Shown piece after piece: positions 43,234-52,577 of a DNA stretch of 64,000 nt. A program made the position numbers and the translations under genes. Below the pieces are notes generated by a model. It was not told where the DNA came from, did not search any database, and saw only the letters and a list, made by a program, of their open reading frames with translations. The stretch covers positions 62,001 through 126,000 of the forward strand of contig NZ_KB908059.1 of NCBI RefSeq assembly GCF_000382325.1, written 5' to 3'. The stretch's first letter is position 1, and each line of letters starts with the position of its first letter. Source of the DNA: Woodsholea maritima DSM 17123. Lineage in GTDB: Bacteria > Pseudomonadota > Alphaproteobacteria > Caulobacterales > Maricaulaceae.

Positions 43234-43703
43234 GTAGTAAGACTTCTAAGTCGAGCGATGCGATTGCCGTCAATCGCCGCGCCCGCTTTGACTATGAGAT
43301 TGAAGAAACCTTTGAGGCGGGCCTGCAGCTGACCGGGACCGAGGTGAAATCCCTGCGTCAAGGTCGGGCCAATATTGCGGAATCCTATGTCAGCCCGGAA
43401 CGTGATGAGATTTTTCTCATCAATGCCGATTTCCCGCCCTATGAAATGGGCAATCGCTTTAATCACGAACCGCGCCGTCATCGTAAATTACTGCTGCACC
43501 GCAAGGAAATCGGCAAGCTGCAAGGTGCGGTCGCCAAAGAAGGCCGCACGATCATTCCCTTGCGGCTCTATTTTAACCAGCGTGGGATCGTGAAAATCCA
43601 GATCGGTCTCGCCAAAGGTAAGAAGGCCGTCGATAAGCGCGAAACCATTAAGGAACGCGATTGGAACCGCCAGAAATCCCGCTTGATGAAAGACTTCGGA
43701 TAA
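43230..43703 (+). CDS. smpB: SsrA-binding protein
   Basis: The 157-residue protein is SmpB, the tmRNA partner in ribosome rescue. It has [51 protein letters not shown] and the C-terminal [29 protein letters not shown] tail that folds into the decoding channel. The ATG at 43230, overlapping the dapA stop, gives the normal N-terminus ([18 protein letters not shown]). No ssrA gene was seen nearby. Confidence 0.97.
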   Translation: MSSKTSKSSDAIAVNRRARFDYEIEETFEAGLQLTGTEVKSLRQGRANIAESYVSPERDEIFLINADFPPYEMGNRFNHEPRRHRKLLLHRKEIGKLQGAVAKEGRTIIPLRLYFNQRGIVKIQIGLAKGKKAVDKRETIKERDWNRQKSRLMKDFG

Positions 43704-43710
43704 ACAAAAG

Positions 43711-43746
43711 CCTCCCTCACATTTGATCGTGATGGGTGGTTTTTTA
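43711..43746 (+). terminator. Probable terminator after smpB
   Basis: CCTCCCTCAC (43711-43720) can pair with GTGATGGGTGG (43729-43739) with one bulged base and one mismatch, followed by TTTTTT. The T run reaches the stop codon of the converging glycosylase gene. Confidence 0.55.
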
Positions 43747-44400
43747 TTGCGGCAATAGGCTGCGAACCTGATCGAAAATCGCTTCGAACATAGCCGTTGT
43801 CAGCCGTCCAGTATTGGTATTATAGCGCGAGCAATGATAGCTATCGATCAGCGTGATCGGCCCGTTCGGGCCTTCAAGCGTATATTGCGCCCCATGCTTG
43901 AACGGGGCTTCTTTCAGGCGCACGCCTAAGGCTTTGAGCGTATTGTCGTGCGAAATCTTACCCAAACACACCATGACTTTAAGCTGGGGTAGGGCCTGTA
44001 ATCGCTTCACCAGAAAACCACGGCACAGATTTGCCTCTTCACCCGTAGGCTTGTTTTCAGGCGGCACGCAGCGCACCGCATTGGTGATCATCGCATCTAT
44101 AAGAACCAAGCCATCATCGGGGCGTTGATCATAGATCCCGCGTGAAAAGCCATACTTATCCAGTGTGGCATAAAGAAGATCGCCCGCCCAGTCGCCGGTA
44201 AAAGGGCGCCCGGTCTTATTGGCCCCACCCCGTCCAGGGGCAAGGCCAATAATCAAGAGCCGCGCATCATCGCTGCCAAAGGAGCGTACGGGCGCGTTAT
44301 GCCAGCTTGGTTCCTCGATGGCATTGGCTTGGCGGTAGGCCACTAGGCGCGGACACAAAGGGCAATCCAATGGCGCTTCAGGCGTGTAGGCAAATGTCAT
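43744..44400 (-). CDS. Uracil-DNA glycosylase, family 5 (UDGb)
   Basis: The 218-residue enzyme has the family 5 motif GLAPGRGGANKTGRPFTGDWAG and the C-terminal motif DSYHCSRYNTNTGRLT, where the classical H-P-S is H-C-S. Four cysteines suited to a 4Fe-4S cluster are present (CPLCPRL, AVRCVPPENKP, ANLCRGFL). Family 5 enzymes excise uracil and other deaminated bases and are widespread in alphaproteobacteria. It lies 8 bp downstream of the NYN-domain gene on the same strand. Confidence 0.9.
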   Translation of the reverse strand: MTFAYTPEAPLDCPLCPRLVAYRQANAIEEPSWHNAPVRSFGSDDARLLIIGLAPGRGGANKTGRPFTGDWAGDLLYATLDKYGFSRGIYDQRPDDGLVLIDAMITNAVRCVPPENKPTGEEANLCRGFLVKRLQALPQLKVMVCLGKISHDNTLKALGVRLKEAPFKHGAQYTLEGPNGPITLIDSYHCSRYNTNTGRLTTAMFEAIFDQVRSLLPQ

Positions 44401-44408
44401 GGCGAAGA

Positions 44409-44981
44409 TTAATCCTCGCCGTTAGACTCTTCATCTTGATGGTCATTGTGGCGGCGTTCCCGTCCGACCAGCTTCATCAAATCGGTCAGCTCAATAAAGG
44501 TATCGGCTTGGCGACGCAGATCATCTGAGGCCATCGGCGGGTTTGACTTCATTGTTGAAACAACAGACACCCGTGTGCCGGTGCGTTGAACCACTTCGAT
44601 CACTTTCTTGAAGTCACCATCACCGGTGAACAAGATGATATGATCGAGATAGGTCGCCCCTTCCATCAAATCGACAGTAATTTCAACATCCATATCGCCT
44701 TTGATCCGGCGGCGACCGTTCTCATCGCTATATTCTTTGGCCGCTTTAGTGACGACCTTGAAGCCATTATAATCAAGCCAATCGATCAGCGGACGAATGG
44801 GCGTGTATTCTTCGTTTTCCAGTAAGGCGGTGTAATAATTAGCGCGAATAAGGCGGCCGCGCTTTCGGAACTCCTCAAGGAGCTTGCGATAATCAATATC
44901 AAAATCTAAGGATTTTGCAGCAGAATATAAGTTAGCCCCATCAATGAACAAGCCAATGCGTTCGTTGGGATAAAAGGTCAT
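44409..44981 (-). CDS. NYN-domain (LabA/DUF88-type) putative ribonuclease
   Basis: This 190-residue protein has the PIN-like NYN fold: the first Asp in ERIGLFIDGANLYSAAKSLDFDIDY, the middle acidic site in KGDMDVEITVDLMEGATYLDHIILFTGDGDF, and GTRVSVVSTMKS. These residues would bind a metal for RNA cleavage. A charged tail (RERRHNDHQDEESNGED) ends the protein. The ATG at 44981 lies 3 bp from the divergent folK start, so the two genes share a very compact control region. The biological RNA target is unknown. Confidence 0.87.
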   Translation of the reverse strand: MTFYPNERIGLFIDGANLYSAAKSLDFDIDYRKLLEEFRKRGRLIRANYYTALLENEEYTPIRPLIDWLDYNGFKVVTKAAKEYSDENGRRRIKGDMDVEITVDLMEGATYLDHIILFTGDGDFKKVIEVVQRTGTRVSVVSTMKSNPPMASDDLRRQADTFIELTDLMKLVGRERRHNDHQDEESNGED

Positions 44982-44984
44982 AGT

Positions 44985-45539
44985 GTGTCCTTCTTATTAG
45001 ACCTAAATGAATCGACTCAGCGTTATAAGGGAGTTTACATCGCTCTGGGAGGGAATCTAGCGTTTCAACGCAAGACGCCGATAGAGACTTTGCAACTGGC
45101 GTTAAATGCTTTGTCTGACAATGGTTTAAAGGTTATTCGTGTGTCTCGTCCCTGGCGCACCCCGGCGTGGCCCGATCCAAGGGATCCCTTCTATATCAAC
45201 GCCGCAGCAGAAATACAAACAGATTTAAATGCAGAAGCGGTGTTAAACCAACTTCATGATTTAGAAAATCGCTTTGGCCGGGTTCGCACGCGCACAAATT
45301 CGCCGCGAACACTTGATCTGGATTTGATTGATTATAGAGGTGAAGTCACATCTCTAGAGGAAAAAGTGATCACACCACATCCGCGTTTGAGGGGTAGGGC
45401 GTTTGTGCTTTGCCCTTTACGCGAGATTGCGCCAAACTGGATTTGTCCAAGACATAAGCTGCATATCGATCAATTGATTGGTGAAATTCCCAAAGCGGAT
45501 CGAAAAGCGGTGCGCCTGGCGGGAGGTGCGTTTTTCTAG
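44985..45539 (+). CDS. folK: 2-amino-4-hydroxy-6-hydroxymethyldihydropteridine diphosphokinase
   Basis: The 184-residue HPPK transfers pyrophosphate from ATP to the pterin in folate synthesis. It has [61 protein letters not shown] (metal-binding DLDLI) and [19 protein letters not shown]. The start appears to be GTG at 44985; the first 16 residues are not part of the conserved fold. It has a head-to-head arrangement with the NYN gene and lies 77 bp before rpoZ. Its composition is more A+T-rich at the 5' end than neighbouring genes. Confidence 0.94.
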   Translation: MSFLLDLNESTQRYKGVYIALGGNLAFQRKTPIETLQLALNALSDNGLKVIRVSRPWRTPAWPDPRDPFYINAAAEIQTDLNAEAVLNQLHDLENRFGRVRTRTNSPRTLDLDLIDYRGEVTSLEEKVITPHPRLRGRAFVLCPLREIAPNWICPRHKLHIDQLIGEIPKADRKAVRLAGGAFF

Positions 45540-45616
45540 CAGTGATGCGCTTGCGAGCATCCAGCGCTTGGGTTAAACAGATATATTCCCGCATCAGGTT
45601 AAGGAGCGCATCGCGC

Positions 45617-45991
45617 ATGGCCCGTGTAACGGTTGAAGATTGTATTGAGAAAATTCCAAACCGCTTCCGCTTGGTATTGCTGGCTGCGCACCGCGCACGC
45701 AATATCACTGCCGGTTCGCAATTACAGGTCGATCGTGATAACGATAAAAACCCTGTTGTTGCGCTGCGAGAAATCGCAGATGATCGTCTGGATCTGGGCA
45801 ATCTGTCTGAAAGCCTCATCTCTGGTCTGCAGCGTGTTCTGCCCCATGATGATGACGAGGACCGTGCGCGTCCTGCTGAAGGTACACCTGAAGCGGCACC
45901 TGTGGCTCTGCCCATGCCTGAGCTTGACGAGTCGGCCATGCTGAAGGCGTTGCAAAGCGACCGTGATGGACCCCAAGACGGGCGTTTGTAA
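45617..45991 (+). CDS. rpoZ: RNA polymerase omega subunit
   Basis: The 124-residue protein begins [33 protein letters not shown], the omega signature, followed by [21 protein letters not shown]. The C-terminal acidic tail ([13 protein letters not shown]...) is typical of alphaproteobacterial omega. AAGGAG at 45601-45606 supports the ATG at 45617. It lies directly upstream of the Rsh gene, a conserved pairing that fits omega's part in the ppGpp-binding site of RNA polymerase. Confidence 0.96.
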   Translation: MARVTVEDCIEKIPNRFRLVLLAAHRARNITAGSQLQVDRDNDKNPVVALREIADDRLDLGNLSESLISGLQRVLPHDDDEDRARPAEGTPEAAPVALPMPELDESAMLKALQSDRDGPQDGRL

Positions 45992-45997
45992 GCTTTG

Positions 45998-48211
45998 ATG
46001 ACTGTGGCAAATCCGGACCATGACGGGCCGGGGATTGCCGACGCTATTCCGAGCGCCGACGATCTGGTCGCCCGTGTGAGAGCCTATCACAAGGACGCTG
46101 ACGGCGATCTGATCCGGCGTGCGTATGAATTTTCAAAAGCCCAGCATGAGGGACAAACCCGTCAATCGGGTGATCCTTATTATGGCCACACGGTTGCTGT
46201 GGCCTTTTTGCTGGCTGATCTACGCCTGGACACCGCCACGATTTGCGCCGGTCTGCTCCATGATACGGTCGAAGATACCAGCGCCACCCATGAAGACCTG
46301 ATTGAGCTGTTCGGCCAGGATGTGGCCGATCTGGTGTCTGGCGTGACCAAGCTCACCCAGATGGAGCTGGCCAATAAGCGCACCAAGCAGGCGGAAAACC
46401 TGCAGAAATTGGTGGTGGCGATCACCAAGGATGTCCGCGTTCTATTGGTGAAATTGTGCGATCGCTTGCACAATATGCGCACGCTCTATCATATCGACAA
46501 ATTCGAGAAGCGTGAGAGAATTGCGCGCGAAACCCTTGAAATTTATGCGCCGCTGGCGCGTAAAGTGGGGGTCAACCGTATCTGTGTTGAGCTGGAAAAC
46601 CTCGCCTTTCAGAATATCAATCCGGCCGCCTATGTTTCGATCACGCGCCGCCTAAGTGCGCTTCGTGCCCAACGCTCTGAAGCCATTGCCATGGTTTCGG
46701 AGATCATTGGTCAGCGTTTGACGGAAGCAGGTATTGATGTGCGCGTTTTTGGCCGGGAAAAGCGGCCCTATTCGATTTGGCGCAAGCTGGATCGTAAGGG
46801 CGTCTCGTTTGAAGAAATCGCGGATATTTATGCCTTTCGTGTGATCACGGAAACGGTGGATGAATGCTATCGCGCGCTTGGGGTGATCCACCAGACCTGG
46901 CGCTGCGTGCCGGAGCGGTTCCGCGATTTCATCTCGAACCGCAAGCCCAATAACTATGCCTCGCTGCATACGACGATTATTGGTCCCCAGAATATCCGCG
47001 TTGAGCTGCAGATCCGCACCGAGCAGATGGAGGCTATCGCCGAAACCGGGGTGGCGGCGCACTGGCGTTATAAATCCGGCACCTATTCCTATGATCCCAA
47101 TGCCGCGCAAGCGGCTGGCGGCGATCCGTTGGAGCGTTTGCGTCCTCTGGTCGAAATCTTAGAGCAGGGCGGCGATCCGGACGAATTCCTGGAACATGCC
47201 AAGCTGGAAATGCTGGTCGATCAGGTTTATTGCTTCACACCGAAGGGCGATTTGATCGCGCTGCCTTATGGGGCGACGCCGTTGGACTTTGCCTATGCGG
47301 TGCATACCGAGTTGGGCAACCGCACCATCGGCGTCAAAATCAACAGTATTGAGCGCCCGCTGCGTACGCGCATTCGCAATGGCGATGTCATTGAAATCAT
47401 CAAGGGCGGGAAGCGCCAACCGCCCCCCGGTTGGGAAGATCTGGTCATCACCGGGCGCGCGCGCGCGGCGATCCGGCGTTTGATCCGCAATTCTGAGCGC
47501 GATGAGTTTGAGCGCATCGGTAAGGTGATCGCCGAACATGCCTTCCTGCGTGAGGGGATGGAGTTTCGCGAGAAAGCCATCCAGGACGCCTTCAAGCGTT
47601 TGGAAGTTCACGCGATTGAGGATCTTTATCTGGCGCTTGGTAAAGGTCAGATCACTTCAACCGAGCTGATTGACGCGGTCTTTCCGGGCCGACGTGAGGA
47701 GCGCGGGGATCTGCGCCTTCGCGAATTGATCAATGACGAAAAGGGTGCGCTGTTTGTCCATGGTCGTGGTTTGACGCCAGGGGTCACCTTACATTTTGCC
47801 GATTGCTGTTCGCCCATGCCGGGCGACCGCATCGTCGGGGTATTACGGCCCTTAAAAGGCGTTGAGGTTCACGTCATTGATTGTGAACGCTTGGCGAGCC
47901 TGGAATATGAGGCTGATCAGTCCAATTGGATTGATTTGAAATGGACGGCTGAGGCGCAAAGCAATTCCATCTCCATCGGGCGTGTGGTAGCCACTTTGCG
48001 CAATGAACCCGGCGTTCTGGCGCGCATTGCCGGAACCGTGGGGGATGGGCGAGGCAATATTGCCAATGTCAAAACACTGCATCGCACGGTAGATTTCTTC
48101 GACATGGAGTTCGATCTAGAGGTCATCGATTCACGTCACTTGAATAATATCATTGCGGCGTTGAAAACGAATGATTGTGTGATCAATGTAGAACGGGCGC
48201 GCGCGGATTAG
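45998..48211 (+). CDS. Bifunctional (p)ppGpp synthetase/hydrolase (Rsh)
   Basis: This 737-residue protein is the single long RelA/SpoT homologue usual in alphaproteobacteria. The HD hydrolase domain has AQHEGQTRQSGDPYYGHTVAVA and LLHDTVEDT; the synthetase domain has EIADIYAFRVI and RDFISNRKPNNYASLHTTIIG. TGS (VYCFTPKGDLIALPYGATPLDFAYAVHTELGNRTIG), a zinc-finger/helical part (HFADCCSPMPGDRIVG) and a C-terminal ACT domain follow. Both catalytic centres look intact. It controls the stringent response. The ATG at 45998 is 6 bp after rpoZ. Confidence 0.96.
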   Translation: MTVANPDHDGPGIADAIPSADDLVARVRAYHKDADGDLIRRAYEFSKAQHEGQTRQSGDPYYGHTVAVAFLLADLRLDTATICAGLLHDTVEDTSATHEDLIELFGQDVADLVSGVTKLTQMELANKRTKQAENLQKLVVAITKDVRVLLVKLCDRLHNMRTLYHIDKFEKRERIARETLEIYAPLARKVGVNRICVELENLAFQNINPAAYVSITRRLSALRAQRSEAIAMVSEIIGQRLTEAGIDVRVFGREKRPYSIWRKLDRKGVSFEEIADIYAFRVITETVDECYRALGVIHQTWRCVPERFRDFISNRKPNNYASLHTTIIGPQNIRVELQIRTEQMEAIAETGVAAHWRYKSGTYSYDPNAAQAAGGDPLERLRPLVEILEQGGDPDEFLEHAKLEMLVDQVYCFTPKGDLIALPYGATPLDFAYAVHTELGNRTIGVKINSIERPLRTRIRNGDVIEIIKGGKRQPPPGWEDLVITGRARAAIRRLIRNSERDEFERIGKVIAEHAFLREGMEFREKAIQDAFKRLEVHAIEDLYLALGKGQITSTELIDAVFPGRREERGDLRLRELINDEKGALFVHGRGLTPGVTLHFADCCSPMPGDRIVGVLRPLKGVEVHVIDCERLASLEYEADQSNWIDLKWTAEAQSNSISIGRVVATLRNEPGVLARIAGTVGDGRGNIANVKTLHRTVDFFDMEFDLEVIDSRHLNNIIAALKTNDCVINVERARAD

Positions 48212-48239
48212 CCGGGCCCAGTAAAATTGGGGATGGGCG

Positions 48240-48830
48240 ATGAGCTATACCACTGAAGCGGTCCTAAACGAGTTTCGCGATGCCGGGGCCTTGCTGGAGG
48301 GCCATTTCATCCTGTCATCGGGGCTGCGCAGCTCGGTCTTCTTGCAAAAAGCCTTGGTGTTTCGTAATGCCGCGCGCACGGAACGCCTGTGCAAGGCGCT
48401 GGCGGAAAAGATTAAATCTGAAACCGATCTGAGCTTTACCGCGATTGTCTCACCGGCCATGGGTGGGATTATTCCGGGCTATGAAACCTCGCGCCATATG
48501 GATTTGCCCTTCTTGTTTGTCGAACGCGAAGAGGGCGAGTTTAAGCTGCGTCGTGGGTTTGAGCTGACCAAAGCTGACCGCGTTTTGATCATCGAAGACA
48601 TTGTGACCACGGGGCTTTCCTCACGCGAATGCATTGGCGCAGTCGAAGCGACAGGCGCGAAGGTTGTCGCGGAAGGCTGTTTGGTCGATCGTTCGGGCGG
48701 TAAGGCCGATGTTGGCGTGCCTTTGGTGGCGCTGGCCCAGGTGGCTTTTCCCACCTATGATCCGGACAATCTGCCTGAAGAGCTTGAAAAAATTCCGGCA
48801 ATCAAGCCGGGCAGCCGGGGGCTTGCCTAA
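48240..48830 (+). CDS. pyrE: Orotate phosphoribosyltransferase
   Basis: The 196-residue enzyme makes OMP from orotate and PRPP. It has [38 protein letters not shown], the flexible loop [16 protein letters not shown], and the PRPP-binding [18 protein letters not shown]. It belongs to the shorter PyrE type seen in alphaproteobacteria. The stop TAA overlaps the pdxJ ATG by one base (48830). Confidence 0.95.
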   Translation: MSYTTEAVLNEFRDAGALLEGHFILSSGLRSSVFLQKALVFRNAARTERLCKALAEKIKSETDLSFTAIVSPAMGGIIPGYETSRHMDLPFLFVEREEGEFKLRRGFELTKADRVLIIEDIVTTGLSSRECIGAVEATGAKVVAEGCLVDRSGGKADVGVPLVALAQVAFPTYDPDNLPEELEKIPAIKPGSRGLA

Positions 48831-49573
48831 TGGAGTTTTGCCGTCTGGGGGTCAATATTGACCATGTCGCGACCGTGCGCAATGCGCGCGGCGGCCATGT
48901 TCCCGATCCCATCCGGGCCGCGCAATTGGCCGAGGCGGCGGGCGCAGACGGCATTACGGCCCATTTGCGCGAAGATCGCCGCCATATCCGCGATCTTGAT
49001 ATTGATCGCTTGATGGCGACTTTGAATGTGCCGTTGAATTTTGAGATGGCCGCCACGCCGGAGATGCTGGCGATTGCGCTCAAACATCGCCCGCATGCCT
49101 GCTGTTTGGTCCCAGAAAAGCGTGAAGAGCGCACCACTGAAGGCGGCTTGGATGTGTTGAGCCAGCGCGATCACTTGCGTCCCATGATTGAGGCGCTCAA
49201 CGCGGCGGGAAGTCGGGTCTCGCTCTTTATCGAAGCAGATCCAGACCAGATTACGGCCTCAGCCGAACTGGGCGCGCGCGTGGTTGAGCTTCATACCGGC
49301 AGCTATTGCGAGGCCTTTGTCGAGCACAACGCGCTCAAAGCCGATCATGAACTGTCGAAAATTCGCGAAGGAGCGCGCTTGGCGGCGGCGGCAGGCTTGG
49401 AGGTTCATGCCGGCCATGGCCTGACTTATGATAGCGTGAAGCCGATCGCGGCCATCCCTGAGATTAAAGAGCTGAATATCGGCCACTTTCTGATCGGTGA
49501 GGCGATTTTTGTAGGTCTGGATGTGGCCATCGCGCGTATGCGTCAATTGATCGATGAGGCGAGGCAGGGTTAG
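48830..49573 (+). CDS. pdxJ: Pyridoxine 5'-phosphate synthase
   Basis: The 247-residue barrel enzyme condenses 1-deoxyxylulose 5-phosphate and 3-amino-2-oxopropyl phosphate to pyridoxine phosphate. It shows [63 protein letters not shown], the HTGSYC block and [16 protein letters not shown]. It is adjacent to acpS, as in most proteobacteria. The overlap with pyrE and the 3-bp gap to acpS show one operon. Confidence 0.97.
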   Translation: MEFCRLGVNIDHVATVRNARGGHVPDPIRAAQLAEAAGADGITAHLREDRRHIRDLDIDRLMATLNVPLNFEMAATPEMLAIALKHRPHACCLVPEKREERTTEGGLDVLSQRDHLRPMIEALNAAGSRVSLFIEADPDQITASAELGARVVELHTGSYCEAFVEHNALKADHELSKIREGARLAAAAGLEVHAGHGLTYDSVKPIAAIPEIKELNIGHFLIGEAIFVGLDVAIARMRQLIDEARQG

Positions 49574-49576
49574 GCG

Positions 49577-49987
49577 ATGATTTTGGGCCTCGGCAATGAT
49601 CTTACGGATGTGCGCCGGATTGAGGCCTCGATCCATCGCTATGGGGATCGCTTTATTCGCCGGGTGTTTTTAGATGGGGAGATAGCGCGCGCCCAGGCGA
49701 GCCGTTTGCCCATCCAGACCTATGCCAAGCGCTTTGCGGCCAAGGAAGCCGCGGCCAAGGCCGTCGGCGTCGGCCTGTGGCGCCAGGGTGTGACGTTTCG
49801 TGATTTTGAGATTGCTAATGATCCGGGCGGTAAGCCGAGCCTGCATCTGCATGGGCAAGCGCGTAAACTTGTTCAGGCCCAGTTGCCAAAGCGCCATTAT
49901 CCTGTTTTCCATGTCAGTATGAGCGATGATGGTCCCTGGGCGCAGGCCTTTGTGATTATCGAGGCGCGGACTTTGAACGTGCAGTAG
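49577..49987 (+). CDS. acpS: Holo-[acyl-carrier-protein] synthase
   Basis: The 136-residue phosphopantetheinyl transferase has the catalytic Asp in ILGLGNDLTDVRRIE, the Glu in YAKRFAAKEAAAKAVG and VSMSDDGPWAQAFV near the C-terminus. It transfers 4'-phosphopantetheine from CoA to ACP. It lies between pdxJ and lepB as in related genomes. Confidence 0.96.
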   Translation: MILGLGNDLTDVRRIEASIHRYGDRFIRRVFLDGEIARAQASRLPIQTYAKRFAAKEAAAKAVGVGLWRQGVTFRDFEIANDPGGKPSLHLHGQARKLVQAQLPKRHYPVFHVSMSDDGPWAQAFVIIEARTLNVQ

Positions 49988-50027
49988 CCAGACCTCTCTT
50001 TGAGGGGGCTAGAAGGGGGAGGCAGAG

Positions 50028-50918
50028 ATGACAGATCCGACATTGCCAGACCCTGAGGCTGCGCTGCGCCAGGAGGCGGGTGAACCGAGCATTCTTGTGG
50101 GAGAAGAAGCCCCCTGGGAAGGCGAGCAGACGCGCACGCCACCCGTCGCCGATAAACCTGAAAAACCAACAAAAGACAAAGGCTCACCCAAGAAACATAC
50201 TGCCTTGGATGAAGCCGCCTGGACGGTCGTGCTGGCCTTTGTCGTGGCGCTTCTCGTGCGCAGTTTTGTCTACCAGCCCTATCATATTCCATCACCTTCG
50301 ATGCAGCCGGGCCTGGTTGAGGGGGATTATGTCATCACGAGTAAATGGGCTTATGGCTTTTCGCGCTTTTCGCTGCCGGGCTCGCCCCCAATCGGCGATC
50401 AGCGCCTGTTCCCGCGCACGCCCAAGCGCGGCGATATTATTGTGTTTCGCGGCCCCCACAATGAAAGCGCGACCTATGTGAAGCGTCTGATCGGCCTTCC
50501 CGGTGATGAGGTGCAGATGCGTGATGGCGTGCTTTATCTTAATGGTGAAGCGCTGACGCGTGAGTATGTCGATGAGCGCTATGGCACCGATGAAGCGGGT
50601 AATCTGGTGCGCTATGGCGTCTATCGCGAGACCTTGCCGGGCGGAGCGAGTTATGAAGTGTATGATTCGGGTGTCGATGCGCTTGACACTACGCCGGCCT
50701 ATCAGGTGCGTGCGGGCCATTTCTTCGTGATGGGCGATAACCGCGATGAATCGCGTGATAGCCGCGTTCAAGCCCCTCTTGGTCCGGGCCAGGTGCCAGA
50801 GACCCATATCATTGGGCGCGCAGACCTGATATTACTCTCGGTTCAACCGGCCTTCTCTTTGTGGAAACCCTGGACGTGGTGGCATCTGCGCAGAGATCGC
50901 TTTTTCAAAACACCTTAG
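50028..50918 (+). CDS. lepB: Signal peptidase I
   Basis: The 296-residue protein has a long polar N-terminus (about 65 residues, rich in Glu/Lys/Pro), one membrane span (WTVVLAFVVALLVRSFVY) and a periplasmic S26 domain. The catalytic Ser is in HIPSPSMQPGLVEGD and the general-base Lys in ATYVKRLIGLPGD; the GDNRDESRDSR box is also present. It cleaves signal peptides of exported proteins. The start has AGGGGGAGGCAGAG upstream. It is followed by rnc, as in many bacteria. Confidence 0.96.
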   Translation: MTDPTLPDPEAALRQEAGEPSILVGEEAPWEGEQTRTPPVADKPEKPTKDKGSPKKHTALDEAAWTVVLAFVVALLVRSFVYQPYHIPSPSMQPGLVEGDYVITSKWAYGFSRFSLPGSPPIGDQRLFPRTPKRGDIIVFRGPHNESATYVKRLIGLPGDEVQMRDGVLYLNGEALTREYVDERYGTDEAGNLVRYGVYRETLPGGASYEVYDSGVDALDTTPAYQVRAGHFFVMGDNRDESRDSRVQAPLGPGQVPETHIIGRADLILLSVQPAFSLWKPWTWWHLRRDRFFKTP

Positions 50919-50929
50919 GAATGATGCGG

Positions 50930-51625
50930 ATGAGTGGACGGCTGGAGCTGTTCCAGGCGCGAATTGGGTATACCTTCGCCGATCAGGATTTATTGGAACG
51001 CGCCTTAACCCACGCCAGCTATGGCGATGGGCGCCAGCGTGCGCAATCCAATGAGCGCTTGGAGTTTCTGGGCGACCGGGTTTTGGGCCTGATCGCAGCG
51101 GAGCGACTGCACGAAGCGTTCGAGAGCATGAATGAAGGCGGGCTGGCCCAGCGTCTGAATGCGTTGGTGCGTAAAGAGGCCTGCGCCCGCGTGGCGCGTC
51201 TGATCGGATTGGGCGAGGCCTTGCGCCTGTCTAAAGCCGAAGAGCGTTTGGGCGGGCGTGATAAAACCTCCATTCTGGGTGATGCGTGCGAAGCGATTAT
51301 CGGCGCGCTTTATCTCGATGGCGGTCTTGATCAAGCCAAGGTGTTTTTTGACACCTTCTGGGCTGAGGAGTTTGAGGCGCAAAAGGGCCGTAAGAAAGAC
51401 GCGAAATCCCATCTGCAAGAATGGGCCGCCAAGCAAGGCTTTGGTGTACCGATTTATGAAGATGTCTCGCGTAAAGGTCCAGATCATCGCCCAATTTTCG
51501 TGGTCCGGGTCAGTGTACCCGGCTACACCCCGGTCGAGGCCGAAGGTGGATCCAAACAAGATGCTCAACGCGCTGCGGCGGCGGGGCTATTAGAGCAGGA
51601 ACATATCCATGGTTACAGCGAATAA
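50930..51625 (+). CDS. rnc: Ribonuclease III
   Basis: The 231-residue enzyme has the RNase III signature SNERLEFLGDRVLGL, the second acidic site in DKTSILGDACEAIIGALYLDGGL, and a C-terminal dsRBD (KSHLQEWAAKQGF... and GGSKQDAQRAAAAGLLEQ). It processes rRNA and structured mRNAs. Starts at 50921, 50924 and 50930 are in frame; AGGA at 50917-50920 is best spaced (9 bp) for 50930. It overlaps era by 17 bp. Confidence 0.95.
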   Translation: MSGRLELFQARIGYTFADQDLLERALTHASYGDGRQRAQSNERLEFLGDRVLGLIAAERLHEAFESMNEGGLAQRLNALVRKEACARVARLIGLGEALRLSKAEERLGGRDKTSILGDACEAIIGALYLDGGLDQAKVFFDTFWAEEFEAQKGRKKDAKSHLQEWAAKQGFGVPIYEDVSRKGPDHRPIFVVRVSVPGYTPVEAEGGSKQDAQRAAAAGLLEQEHIHGYSE

Positions 51626-52568
51626 CACCCCTGAGACACGCCGGGCTGGCTTTGCCGCCATTTTGGGCGCACCCAATGCGGGCAAGTCGACTTTGGTCAA
51701 TGCCTTGGTGGGCCGTAAAGTCTCCATCGTGACCCATAAGGTGCAAACCACCCGCTTTCAGGTGCGCGGCGTGGCCATGCATGGCCTGGCGCAATTGGTG
51801 CTGGTGGACACACCCGGCGTTTTTGCCCCGCGTCGACGTTTAGATCGCGCCATGGTGGCTGCGGCCTGGGCCGGTGCCGATGATGCCGATGTTCTGGTCC
51901 ATGTCATTGATGCGGCGGCCGAAGCCCGCGTCATGGCTGGTGAGGGTAAGGGCCAGGATAAGCGCGCCAGCGCGGATGTCGAGCGTGTGATGGACGGCCT
52001 GAAAGCCACGGGGCGCAAGGCGATTTTGGCGCTCAATAAAATCGACCTTCTCAAGCGCGATACCCTGTTGGGCCTGACACAGCATTTCTTTGAAAGTGAT
52101 GTGTATGATGAGGTCTTTATGATCTCAGCTGAGAAGCAGGACCATGTCAAAGACCTGGCTGATGCGATCGCGCGCCGCCTGCCCGAAAGCGAATGGCTCT
52201 ATCCCGAAGACCAGATCGCGGATCTGCCTGAGCGGATGCTGGCCGCCGAGATTACCCGCGAAAAACTATATCTGCGCATGCATGAGGAATTGCCTTATGA
52301 AATGACCGTGGAAACCGAAAGCTGGCAGGAGCGTAAAGACGGCTCGATCCGTATTGAGCAGACGATTTATGTCACCCGCGACAATCATAAACCGATGATC
52401 CTGGGGAAGGGCGGTACGGCCATTAAAGTCATCGGCCAACAGGCCCGTGAAGAGTTAGAGCGCGAACTGGGCTGTGATATTCACCTGTTCATCCATGTGA
52501 AGGTCCGTCCCGGTTGGGGGGATGAGCGTGCGCGCTTCAACGCGCTTGGCCTTAATTTCGACGCCTAG
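51609..52568 (+). CDS. era: GTPase Era
   Basis: The 319-residue protein has the G domain motifs GAPNAGKSTLVN (G1), the switch THKVQTTR, DTPG (G3) and NKID (G4), followed by a KH RNA-binding domain (LGKGGTAIKVIGQQAREELERELGCDIHLFIHVKV). Era assists 30S subunit maturation by binding the 3' end of 16S rRNA. The start overlaps the end of rnc. The order lepB-rnc-era-recO is conserved. Confidence 0.97.
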   Translation: MVTANNTPETRRAGFAAILGAPNAGKSTLVNALVGRKVSIVTHKVQTTRFQVRGVAMHGLAQLVLVDTPGVFAPRRRLDRAMVAAAWAGADDADVLVHVIDAAAEARVMAGEGKGQDKRASADVERVMDGLKATGRKAILALNKIDLLKRDTLLGLTQHFFESDVYDEVFMISAEKQDHVKDLADAIARRLPESEWLYPEDQIADLPERMLAAEITREKLYLRMHEELPYEMTVETESWQERKDGSIRIEQTIYVTRDNHKPMILGKGGTAIKVIGQQAREELERELGCDIHLFIHVKVRPGWGDERARFNALGLNFDA

Positions 52569-52577
52569 GGCCTCGAG

